A stretch of 64,000 bases of DNA from positions 17,532 to 81,531 of the forward strand of contig JAWVYS010000010.1 of assembly GCA_033722555.1 (NCBI GenBank). The letters run 5' to 3'. The position numbers were made by a program, and so were the translations under genes. Shown here in pieces: positions 35,309 to 43,237 of the stretch. The first letter of the stretch is position 1. Every line of letters begins with the position of its first letter. The notes under the pieces were generated by a model. It did not search any database and was not told where the DNA came from. It was given only the letters and a program-made list of their open reading frames with translations. This DNA is from Brumimicrobium sp033722555 (GTDB lineage: Bacteria > Bacteroidota > Bacteroidia > Flavobacteriales_D > Crocinitomicaceae).

Positions 35309-36184
35309 ATGAATAAACTGAGGATAATTCTTTCAATTGATGGTGGGGGTATCAGAGGTGTCTTGCCCTTAATGATACTCAGTGAATTGAATCGTCGTGT
35401 AGTTCGTAACAGGCTATGCAGAAATATCAATGAATGCATAGATCTTTCAGCCGGAACCTCTACAGGAGCTATTATTTCTGCGGCAATGATGCTCAAAAAC
35501 AGCGGAAAATACGTTTATCTTCCGGAGAACATTCTGAATTTATATATATCAAGAGGCGCCCAGATCTTTACAGTGAGTAGTTCGCCAACGAAAAAGGATT
35601 TTCCTTTTAAAATGATACTGGAAAATAATTTTGGTGACATAAGTCTGAAAGACCTAACCAGCAGATTTGCTTTTGTGAGTTTCGATGAGAACAGAAACGA
35701 ACCCTTTGTTTTTAGTAATCTCAAGGAGGAATTTAGGGATGTTTCACTTGCAAAAGCACTCCTCGCATGTAGTGCTGTCCCCGAATATTTTCCTCCTGTA
35801 CCGCTGGGAAATATGCTATTGTCCGACGGAATCCGGACGGCAAAAAATCCGGCGGAGATTGCTCTCTTCCACGCTCAGGTATTCTATCCCGACGATGTTT
35901 TTATGCTTATTAGTCTTGGAACCGGAAAGTTGAGTACACCGCTTTATGATGATATTGAACATGAAGTAGACAGGGTGAATAATTCGCTTTTGGAACAAGC
36001 CAGAAACAATAAAAAACTGATCTATTATCGTTTTCAGCCGGAAATAAACACTGCCAATCAGGAAATGGATGACGCCACACCCGAAAACATTGAAAATCTC
36101 ATGATCGACGGTGAAAATTATATCAGTACAAATAAACACAAACTTGAACAGCTCGTGAATGACTGGAAAACCTTTCGTCTCTGA
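35309..36184 (+). CDS. Patatin-like phospholipase
   Basis: This 291-residue protein has the patatin signature. The oxyanion loop DGGGIRG lies at residues 11-17, the nucleophile S51 in GTSTG, and the dyad Asp173 in LSDG. No signal peptide is seen, so the product appears cytoplasmic or exported without one. The family hydrolyses acyl chains from membrane lipids; some members act in bacterial defence (CapV-type), but no cyclic-nucleotide synthase gene is nearby, so a housekeeping lipase is likelier. Confidence 0.87.
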   Translation: MNKLRIILSIDGGGIRGVLPLMILSELNRRVVRNRLCRNINECIDLSAGTSTGAIISAAMMLKNSGKYVYLPENILNLYISRGAQIFTVSSSPTKKDFPFKMILENNFGDISLKDLTSRFAFVSFDENRNEPFVFSNLKEEFRDVSLAKALLACSAVPEYFPPVPLGNMLLSDGIRTAKNPAEIALFHAQVFYPDDVFMLISLGTGKLSTPLYDDIEHEVDRVNNSLLEQARNNKKLIYYRFQPEINTANQEMDDATPENIENLMIDGENYISTNKHKLEQLVNDWKTFRL

Positions 36185-36257
36185 TTTCTTATGATTCAAA
36201 TAGAGCTTTAATTCGATAATTGCTCCTATATTTGAAAGATAAAAACAGTCGGTAAGG

Positions 36258-36680
36258 ATGAGGTTTAAAGCTAATTTTTTCAAATTGAACGAGGATTTTT
36301 CACAGGAGCACGCAGACTTACATTTTGCAGGTAAGGAAAGTGCGAATAACCGGAGGTTTGAATGGGAGGATGAGCTTGAAATCAAGAATGAGGTGGATGA
36401 GGTTATTACCGAAAAGGAGGGAATATACTTTTTAACAGGCTACAGAGACGGAGAAGAATTTAAAGAGCCGGTTTCGGACATGCGGATAGTCGAGATAAAA
36501 GGAAAAGATAATTCGGTAACGATGATGGCTTTTTCGGAAAAACTCATTGAGAAATGTGATCTTGAACAAGGCGATTTTTATCATCTCAAAGTTCTCTTTA
36601 AAGATTCAGAGCCTCTATCCAATCCCGTTCCGGGAATCTATATTGCACTTCAGGATTTTCCTAAAAGTTTGATTGATTAA
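36258..36680 (+). CDS. Small acidic protein upstream of an ABC ATPase, unknown
   Basis: I do not recognise this 140-residue soluble protein. It is rich in Glu and Lys, lacks a signal peptide and has mixed beta-strand and helix character. Its stop overlaps the next gene's start by one base, so it is translationally coupled to the ABC ATPase. It could be an accessory protein for that ATPase, but no motif supports a specific role. Confidence 0.6.
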   Translation: MRFKANFFKLNEDFSQEHADLHFAGKESANNRRFEWEDELEIKNEVDEVITEKEGIYFLTGYRDGEEFKEPVSDMRIVEIKGKDNSVTMMAFSEKLIEKCDLEQGDFYHLKVLFKDSEPLSNPVPGIYIALQDFPKSLID

Positions 36681-37618
36681 TGTTTGCCGTTCATAATATT
36701 TCCTTTGAGTTTCCGGATGGACGAAGTATTTTCAGAAAACTGAATTTCACCATTCAAGAGGGAGAAATAATATGTGTGGTGGGCCACAGCGGTGCGGGAA
36801 AATCAACCCTGCTAAATGCGATCAGTTCGAAAGTTCAGCTTACCGAAGGTGAAATGTTTCTGGATGAAGACCGCATCTTTGGTCCGGAAGAAAAAATTAA
36901 TCCTGAACATAAGGAAATTGCCATGGTTGATCAGTCTTTCCGGCAGGATATTTATTTCACGGTTTCTCAGAATATTCAAAATCAGTTACTCCATTTTGAT
37001 CCTAAGGAAAGAATTTCTTTTACCTCAGAACTTCTTGAGGTATTCGATCTTACCGGTTTGGCCGAAAGGAAATCCTACATGCTCTCCGGTGGTGAAAAGC
37101 AACGACTGAGTATGGCTTGTGCCCTGGCAAAAGAGCCAAGGTTGCTGCTGCTTGATGAGCCGTTTGTGCATCTGGATGTTCATCTCCAAAGCAGAATTGG
37201 ATCATACATAAGGAGGCTCGCTGAACTTAGGAATATGAGCGTTATTTTTGTGACTCACCGCGGGGAGGAAGCATTAGGCTGGGCAGATAGAATATTCTTT
37301 TTAAGCAATGGGCAAATTAAAACTGAATACACCCCTGAAAAGGCTTATTTCAAACCTAGATCCCTGGCTGAAGGAAGGTTTTTCGGAGAATTGAATAGCG
37401 TCTATTCTGATGGAAAGCAGATTCTGTTCCGTCCGAATGAATATTCCTTGTTTCCCGAGGCCGGAAAGAATATTATGCTTGAAGTTATGCCTGTAAGAAA
37501 TGAATTCAGGGGAGCATACTATGCAAATTATTTTAAATTGAATAACAACCGAGAGATCGTTGTGTACAATACTGATCCCTTGATGAGCCAAAACAAGATT
37601 TATGTCGCCAAAAATTAA
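36680..37618 (+). CDS. ABC transporter ATP-binding protein with TOBE-like tail
   Basis: This 312-residue ATPase has Walker A GHSGAGKST (35-43), the Q-loop region MVDQSF, signature LSGGEKQR (135-142), Walker B LLLLDEP (155-161) and H-loop VTHRGEE (His near 197). Residues about 235-312, with ILFRPNEY and LEVMPVRNEF, look like a TOBE domain. This is found in import-type ATPases for sugars, polyamines, sulfate or molybdate. No permease or binding-protein gene is adjacent. The next gene, a BrkB protein, overlaps its end by 17 bp. Confidence 0.83.
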   Translation: MFAVHNISFEFPDGRSIFRKLNFTIQEGEIICVVGHSGAGKSTLLNAISSKVQLTEGEMFLDEDRIFGPEEKINPEHKEIAMVDQSFRQDIYFTVSQNIQNQLLHFDPKERISFTSELLEVFDLTGLAERKSYMLSGGEKQRLSMACALAKEPRLLLLDEPFVHLDVHLQSRIGSYIRRLAELRNMSVIFVTHRGEEALGWADRIFFLSNGQIKTEYTPEKAYFKPRSLAEGRFFGELNSVYSDGKQILFRPNEYSLFPEAGKNIMLEVMPVRNEFRGAYYANYFKLNNNREIVVYNTDPLMSQNKIYVAKN

Positions 37619-38486
37619 GAAACTTTCATGGTCGCAAATCCTGGACCTTGTAAAGACCACTTTCCGCGAGTTCCTCAAAGGAGAAAGCTTCATGCATGGG
37701 GCTGCTTTGGCGTATTATGCTATTTTCGCTTTGGTTCCCATTATTTATCTTGCAATATCGAGTGTAGGTTTGATTCTTGGTCAGGAAAGAATAATTGAAA
37801 TCATTGCTTATTTAATGGAGTCAAACATGGGTATCAAGGATGTAAGTACTTTTACCGATCTCATGTATAAATGGGGGATAGGTTCTGGGGGAACATTGGT
37901 AATGAAAATTGTCGGTATTGTTGTGTTGCTGTTCACTTCTTCCGCCATGTTTAACTCGTTAAGAAACAGTTTGAATGCTTTTTTTGATGTAGAAGCCCGG
38001 GCCAGCAAAAATGCTCTGATTCAAGGAATAGTGGCACGGGGAGTGTCCGTTGGGATCATGACCATTCTGGCCATTATTGTAATCGTGGTCTATTTTGCTC
38101 ATTCAATGCTCTTATCCGTAGGAGATCAGTTTTTAAGAGACGGAGGATGGCTCCAGACAGCGTTAATCCTGTTTCTGGAACACTTCACGATTATATTTAT
38201 CAATTTTCTTATTTTCTTATTTGTATTCAAATACCTGCACGACGGCAAGATGAAATGGAAGATCGCGTTCGCGGGAAGTATATTTACGGCTATTCTTCTG
38301 TACTTGGGGCAATTACTAATAAACTATTACCTGACGAACTTCTTTTTTGCGGCAGATAGCGGTGTTGTAGGGACTATTTTTGCAATCTTGACTTGGATCT
38401 TTTATACTTCTCAAATCATTTTTCTAGGAGCAAAATTCACGGCTGTATATGCCAGAAAGATTGGTAAGCCTATTGAGCCGAAATAA
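37602..38486 (+). CDS. YihY/BrkB family inner membrane protein
   Basis: This 294-residue protein has six or so hydrophobic helices. It shows the family hallmarks GAALAYYAIFALVP near residue 30, AMFNSLRNSLNAFFDV in the middle and GTIFAILTWIFYTSQIIFLGAKF near the end. YihY/BrkB proteins are inner-membrane proteins whose function is not settled; early claims of ribonuclease activity do not apply. It overlaps the ABC ATPase gene by 17 bp in another frame. Confidence 0.87.
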   Translation: MSPKIKKLSWSQILDLVKTTFREFLKGESFMHGAALAYYAIFALVPIIYLAISSVGLILGQERIIEIIAYLMESNMGIKDVSTFTDLMYKWGIGSGGTLVMKIVGIVVLLFTSSAMFNSLRNSLNAFFDVEARASKNALIQGIVARGVSVGIMTILAIIVIVVYFAHSMLLSVGDQFLRDGGWLQTALILFLEHFTIIFINFLIFLFVFKYLHDGKMKWKIAFAGSIFTAILLYLGQLLINYYLTNFFFAADSGVVGTIFAILTWIFYTSQIIFLGAKFTAVYARKIGKPIEPK

Positions 38487-38509
38487 ATTGCATAATAATG
38501 ACGAAATTA

Positions 38510-38539
38510 TTGTCAATTTAAAATTTATTAATATATTTG
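38510..38539 (+). promoter_or_regulatory. Promoter of the XRE-S24 regulator with flanking palindrome
   Basis: TTG (38510-38512), exactly 19 nt, and TATATTTG (38532-38539) match the full Bacteroidota promoter. The arms TATTAAT (38526-38532) and ATTAATA (38540-38546) bracket the -7 box, a plausible site for self-repression by the encoded regulator. Confidence 0.7.
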
Positions 38540-38570
38540 ATTAATATTATCACCTTTTTTTGATCAGATT

Positions 38571-39383
38571 ATGAGCATTTATCTCCCCACGAATTTAAAA
38601 CTTCTTCGAAAGAAAAGAAAGATGTCCCAGGAGGATGTTGCACAGAAACTAGATTTCACCCGTTCTTCCTACAGCGGTTATGAGAACGGTGTTGCTGAAC
38701 CCAGTATTGAAAATATTGTTAAGCTAAGCAATTATTTTCAGATTCCTCTCGACGATCTTATTAAAAAAGACCTTTCAATCTTATCGGAAACAGAGTGGGA
38801 AAGTATTCGTAAAGGTGTTTACGTAGACATGAAAGGTCAAAAACTCAGAATACTTACTGCCAGCATATCTGAACAAAACGAAGAAGTTATTGAAATGATC
38901 CCGGAAAAAGCACGGGCGGGTTACACGCTTGGTTATGCGGATCCTGATTACATTAAGGTATTGCCCACATTTCAGTTGCCTTTTCTCAAAAAAGACAGAA
39001 AATACAGGTCCTTCCCCATTTCAGGAGACAGTATGCCGCCCGTTTCGGCAGGTTCTCACGTTATCGGTGAATATATTCAGAACTGGGAAACTGTCAAAAA
39101 TGGTAAGCCATACATTGTTATTACCCGCGAAGAGGGCATAGTTTTTAAGATCATAAATAAAATAGAGGGGAGGGAGGATATTTTTCAGCTTTCCTCAACA
39201 AATCCTTTGTATGAACCTTACTTCGTTAATGTCAATGACATTATTGAGATATGGAAATTCGTTAATTATATTTCCTCAGATCTTCCGGAAGTTTCCATCC
39301 CTGAAAACGATCTTATCCGATCAGTAAAAGGAATTCAGAAAGAGGTTAATGAACTGAAAAATTACTTGAGGAAAGATTCCTGA
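38571..39383 (+). CDS. XRE-type HTH regulator with S24 (LexA/CI-like) peptidase domain
   Basis: This 270-residue protein has an N-terminal XRE helix-turn-helix (about 10-62: SQEDVAQKLDFTRSSYSGYENG). The C-terminal S24 domain has catalytic pair S154 (SGDSMPPV) and K193 (GIVFKI). LexA and phage CI repressors cleave themselves using this dyad, but an Ala-Gly cleavage site between the domains is not obvious. A short helical tail follows. The upstream palindrome suggests autoregulation. No phage genes are nearby. Confidence 0.85.
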   Translation: MSIYLPTNLKLLRKKRKMSQEDVAQKLDFTRSSYSGYENGVAEPSIENIVKLSNYFQIPLDDLIKKDLSILSETEWESIRKGVYVDMKGQKLRILTASISEQNEEVIEMIPEKARAGYTLGYADPDYIKVLPTFQLPFLKKDRKYRSFPISGDSMPPVSAGSHVIGEYIQNWETVKNGKPYIVITREEGIVFKIINKIEGREDIFQLSSTNPLYEPYFVNVNDIIEIWKFVNYISSDLPEVSIPENDLIRSVKGIQKEVNELKNYLRKDS

Positions 39384-39598
39384 TAATCTTAGCGAAATTT
39401 TAATTTTTCAAATACGGGCTGACATTTTAAGATGTTCTGATTTCGGCTTTTCTTTTATACGCGACAAATTTACAGTTGTGACCGGATGGCACGGCTATTG
39501 AACAAGTTTGCAGACCATGCATTCTTTCTGACTGTAAACTTTTCAGAACATGCACGGTTTGAATTTACTGACAGTTTGACGCAAAAAGCGATTACTAT
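39384..39598. other. Upstream region of lon with a widely spaced inverted repeat
   Basis: ATGTTCTGA (39432-39440) and TCAGAACAT (39543-39551) are perfect 9-bp inverted arms 102 bp apart. No CIRCE element and no full promoter match were seen. Confidence 0.35.
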
Positions 39599-42046
39599 AT
39601 GAACGATATTTTTGATGACCATTTGTTTGAATTAAACGGCCCTTTAGAGGGAGATGCAGAATTTATTCCCCTGATTACACAGGAGGAAGAGAGTGATATG
39701 CACACAGCGGATTATCCCTCGGATATACCCGTTCTTGCCCTTAGGAATAATGTGTTATTCCCGGGTGTTGTTATACCGATCACCGTTGCGCGTGACAAGT
39801 CTATAAAACTGATTCAGCATGCCAACAAAAGCGATAAGATCGTTGGAGTTGTTTCCCAGAAAAATCAAGATGTTGAGGAACCTGAAATCAAGGATCTTCA
39901 TAAGGTTGGGACAATTGCCCAGATCATCCGAATGCTCAAGATGCCTGATGGAAGCACGACGGTTATTATTCAGGGTAAAAGAAGGTTTAAACTTAAGGAA
40001 CTCGTTCAGAGTGAGCCTTTTTTACGGGCTCAAGTAGAGTATTTTAACGAAGCGAAAGCACCGAAAAACAGCAAAGAATTTACGGCCATCATTCAGTCGA
40101 TGAAGGAACTTTCTCTGAAGATTATTAAGGACTCACCCAATATTCCTTCCGAAGCTCAATTTGCGATAAAAAATATCGAAAGCCCTTCATTTCTGATCAA
40201 TTTTATTTCTTCGAACATGAACGCTGATGTTTCCAAAAAGCAAAAAATGCTTGAGGAAACCGATTTGAAGAAAAGAGCGATGAGCGTGTTGGAACACCTG
40301 ACTCTTGAGGTCCAGCAGTTGGAAATGCGCAATGAGATTCAAACGCGGGTAAAGACCGACATCGATAAACAACAGCGCGAATATTTCCTTCATCAACAGA
40401 TGAAGACTATACAGGAAGAGCTCGGAGGCGCACCGCAGGAACAGGATGTTGCTGAGTTGAAGAAGCGGGCAAAGAAGAAAAAATGGGGAGCTGAGGTAGA
40501 GGCAACTTTTAACAAAGAACTCAATCGTTTGCAACGTATGAACCCACAGGGAGCTGAGTATACAGTTCAGCTTAATTTTCTGGATCTCTTACTCGACCTC
40601 CCCTGGAACGAATACACAAAGGATAACCTTGACCTCCAAAGAGCTGAAAAGGTTCTGGAACGGGATCACTATGGACTCGAAGACGTGAAGAAAAGAATCC
40701 TTGAGTATCTGGCGGTTTTAAAATTAAAAGGTGATATGAAATCACCTATACTTTGCTTTTACGGACCTCCGGGTGTAGGTAAAACGTCCCTTGGTAAGTC
40801 TATCGCAGAGGCACTTGGCAGAAAATATATAAGAATGTCACTCGGTGGACTTCATGATGAAAGTGAGATTCGCGGACATAGAAAGACATACATCGGGGCG
40901 ATGCCGGGTAGAATAATTCATAACTTGAAAAAGGCCGGAAGCTCAAATCCTGTATTCGTACTGGATGAAGTTGATAAAATCGGGAGATCCAATCATGGCG
41001 ATCCATCGAGTGCTTTGCTTGAGGTTTTAGATCCTGCGCAGAACAATGAGTTCTACGATAATTACATTGAAACGGAATATGATCTTTCAAAAGTGCTTTT
41101 TATTGCAACGGCAAATGACCTTTCCACAATTCAAGGACCTTTGCGTGATAGAATGGAAATCATCGAGGTGAACGGTTACACGGTAGAGGAGAAAATTGAA
41201 ATAGCGAAAAGGCATCTGATCCCTGATCAGTTAAAGGAACACGGTATCAGCAAAAAGGATTTTTCGATAGCAAAAAATGTTCTGGAGAAGGTCGTGGAAG
41301 AATATACCCATGAATCAGGTGTTCGCGGTCTTAATAAAATGGTGGCAAAACTTATTCGAAATCGAGCTCGGCAGATTGCCATGGATCAGGATTTTGAAGT
41401 TAAGGTTAAAGCGGAGGATCTTACTGATATTCTGGGGCCCGGAAGAGAAAAAACAAAATATTCCAGCAATGAAATTGCAGGTCTTGTAACAGGACTCGCC
41501 TGGACATCCAGAGGCGGTGATATATTATTCATTGAATCCGCAATAGGAAAAGGGAAAGGGAAACTTACCTTGACGGGAAATCTCGGAGATGTTATGAAGG
41601 AATCGGCTACAATAGCTCTTCAGTTTCTTAAGTCTCATGCTCATTGGTTCGAACTGGATCAGTTGATTTTTGAAAAATACGATGTCCACATACATGTTCC
41701 TGAAGGTGCCACACCGAAAGACGGGCCCTCTGCCGGAATTACAATGCTTGTTTCTCTGGCTTCCTTATTCACTCAGCGAAGAGTAAAGAAATATCTTGCC
41801 ATGACCGGGGAAATCACTTTGAGAGGTGAAGTATTACCTGTCGGGGGAATCAAGGAAAAAATACTGGCCGCAAAAAGGGCTGAAGTAAAAGAAATTATTC
41901 TGTGTCATCGGAATAAACAGGACGTTGATGAAATCAAGGAAGAATACCTGAAAGGTTTGACTTTTCATTATGTAAAAAACATGAAAGAGGTACTCGATAT
42001 AGCGCTTACTGATCAAAAAGTAAAAGATCCCGTTGAAATAAAGTAA
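39599..42046 (+). CDS. lon: ATP-dependent Lon protease
   Basis: This 815-residue protein has all LonA parts: the N-terminal LAN domain (about 43-240), a coiled linker, an AAA+ module with Walker A GPPGVGKTS and the C-terminal protease domain. The catalytic dyad is S711 (KDGPSAGIT) and K754 (GGIKEKIL). Lon degrades misfolded and regulatory proteins in the cytoplasm. Length is typical of Bacteroidota. It is transcribed alone and ends in a terminator that lies over the end of the convergent mrpG gene. Confidence 0.97.
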   Translation: MNDIFDDHLFELNGPLEGDAEFIPLITQEEESDMHTADYPSDIPVLALRNNVLFPGVVIPITVARDKSIKLIQHANKSDKIVGVVSQKNQDVEEPEIKDLHKVGTIAQIIRMLKMPDGSTTVIIQGKRRFKLKELVQSEPFLRAQVEYFNEAKAPKNSKEFTAIIQSMKELSLKIIKDSPNIPSEAQFAIKNIESPSFLINFISSNMNADVSKKQKMLEETDLKKRAMSVLEHLTLEVQQLEMRNEIQTRVKTDIDKQQREYFLHQQMKTIQEELGGAPQEQDVAELKKRAKKKKWGAEVEATFNKELNRLQRMNPQGAEYTVQLNFLDLLLDLPWNEYTKDNLDLQRAEKVLERDHYGLEDVKKRILEYLAVLKLKGDMKSPILCFYGPPGVGKTSLGKSIAEALGRKYIRMSLGGLHDESEIRGHRKTYIGAMPGRIIHNLKKAGSSNPVFVLDEVDKIGRSNHGDPSSALLEVLDPAQNNEFYDNYIETEYDLSKVLFIATANDLSTIQGPLRDRMEIIEVNGYTVEEKIEIAKRHLIPDQLKEHGISKKDFSIAKNVLEKVVEEYTHESGVRGLNKMVAKLIRNRARQIAMDQDFEVKVKAEDLTDILGPGREKTKYSSNEIAGLVTGLAWTSRGGDILFIESAIGKGKGKLTLTGNLGDVMKESATIALQFLKSHAHWFELDQLIFEKYDVHIHVPEGATPKDGPSAGITMLVSLASLFTQRRVKKYLAMTGEITLRGEVLPVGGIKEKILAAKRAEVKEIILCHRNKQDVDEIKEEYLKGLTFHYVKNMKEVLDIALTDQKVKDPVEIK

Positions 42047-42069
42047 TACTTGGTTCACGAACCAAATTC

Positions 42070-42098
42070 GGGCTTCTCAAATATGAGGAGCCCTTTTT
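42070..42098 (+). terminator. Rho-independent terminator after lon
   Basis: GGGCTTCTC and GAGGAGCCC form a 9-bp stem (one non-Watson-Crick pair) with a 6-nt loop, followed by TTTTTATTTTTTTTT. Bases from 42077 on are also the last codons of mrpG on the other strand. Confidence 0.85.
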
Positions 42099-42496
42099 AT
42101 TTTTTTTTCAATCTTATTTGCGCTCTGTGTTGATTTGTCTGAATCTTCACTACTTAAGGCGTGACTTTTAAAGTCGTATTTATCCTTGAGGTCATCAACC
42201 ACAGATTTTTTCCAAAGAGGGACACCGATGAAATACGAGGCTCTTCCAATTAGGTGAGCTCCAATCGGAGCGGTTAGAAGAAGAAAAAGAACGATCGCTA
42301 CGGCTCTTGTGGTTATCGATATATCCATGAAATAAAGACTCATTCCGAATAAAATCATTCCTACACCCAGTGTCGCTGCTTTTGTGGTTACTGAGATACG
42401 CAGAAAAAGATCAGGCATTCTTAGGATCCCGATAGAAGCCAGCAGAATGAAAAGTGTCCCCAGCGACATTATTATTACAATTATCCAATCATTCAT
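42077..42496 (-). CDS. mrpG: Na+/H+ antiporter Mrp subunit G
   Basis: This 139-residue protein has three hydrophobic helices (about 4-24, 40-60 and 64-84) in the PhaG/MnhG pattern, including GILRMPDLFLRISVTTKAATLGV. A charged tail of about 50 residues follows. It is the last gene of the seven-gene Mrp operon and overlaps mrpF by 8 bp. The G subunit is needed for complex assembly. Its stop lies inside the lon terminator hairpin. Confidence 0.9.
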   Translation of the reverse strand: MNDWIIVIIMSLGTLFILLASIGILRMPDLFLRISVTTKAATLGVGMILFGMSLYFMDISITTRAVAIVLFLLLTAPIGAHLIGRASYFIGVPLWKKSVVDDLKDKYDFKSHALSSEDSDKSTQSANKIEKKIKRAPHI

Positions 42497-42764
42497 TTTT
42501 CTTTCTTTTTTCTAAATAATATGAAAACGCAACCGTACCAAGAAACGCAATCAGAGCGAATATCATTGCAATGTCCAGGAACGCAGGCCTGTTGTAAATA
42601 ATACAATAAATGGCAATGTTGCTTATCCCGATTGTAATTAACAAATCCAGTGCGATGACCCGGTCTGACAGCGTTGGACCAATAATAAACCGAATAAATA
42701 CCAGCAGACCCGAAATATTCAGGATTGGAAAAATGATATATGCCAGATAGTCATACAAGTTCAT
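42489..42764 (-). CDS. mrpF: Na+/H+ antiporter Mrp subunit F
   Basis: This 91-residue, three-helix protein carries the MrpF/PhaF pattern RFIIGPTLSDRVIALDLL in its first half. It overlaps mrpE by 4 bp and mrpG by 8 bp. As part of the Mrp complex it sits in the inner membrane with subunits E and G. Confidence 0.9.
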   Translation of the reverse strand: MNLYDYLAYIIFPILNISGLLVFIRFIIGPTLSDRVIALDLLITIGISNIAIYCIIYNRPAFLDIAMIFALIAFLGTVAFSYYLEKRKKNE

Positions 42765-43237
42765 CGTAAGATTTTTAAAATTCTTTTTTCAAATCCGTTC
42801 TTTATTTCTTTAATAAATTTCTCTTTATCATGAATGTACATGGCATGAACATACAATACTTTTCTGTCATCTGACACATCAAGACTCAGCGTTCCGGGAG
42901 TAAGGGAAATGAGATTTGCAAGTAAAGTGATTTCTAAATTGGTTTTGACATCAAGAGGGAGTCTAACTATGCCCGGTTTCATGTAGAATTTGGGCGTGAT
43001 AACGTCTGCAGCCACCTGAATATTTGCCTTCGTGAGTTCGTATAAAAAGAAAAACAGGAATCCAATGACCTGCGGCCCTATCCTGAAATACCTTCTGTCC
43101 TTTTCTTTTCTGCTGATTAACCACAAAACCAGAAAACTAAGTAGAAAACCGAAAATAAAATTTACGACCGCGAGGCTTCCGGTCAGGAAAACCCAGACTA
43201 CGGTGAGCAAAATATTTAAAAGAAACTGTGTTCTCAT
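42761..43237 (-). CDS. mrpE: Na+/H+ antiporter Mrp subunit E
   Basis: This 158-residue protein has two to three hydrophobic helices in its first 75 residues. A soluble region follows with the MrpE motif LLANLISLTPGTLSLDVSDD. The E subunit is a structural member of the antiporter complex. It overlaps both neighbours (mrpD and mrpF) by 4 bp. Confidence 0.9.
   Translation of the reverse strand: MRTQFLLNILLTVVWVFLTGSLAVVNFIFGFLLSFLVLWLISRKEKDRRYFRIGPQVIGFLFFFLYELTKANIQVAADVITPKFYMKPGIVRLPLDVKTNLEITLLANLISLTPGTLSLDVSDDRKVLYVHAMYIHDKEKFIKEIKNGFEKRILKILR

Noticed and set aside
35309..36184. Patatin as the effector of a CBASS-type defence system
   Set aside because: No cyclic-nucleotide synthase or ancillary defence gene lies nearby; neighbours are an M23 peptidase and an ABC ATPase.
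38571..39383. Prophage start marked by the CI-like regulator
   Set aside because: No integrase, structural or lysis genes occur on either side; flanking genes are BrkB and lon.
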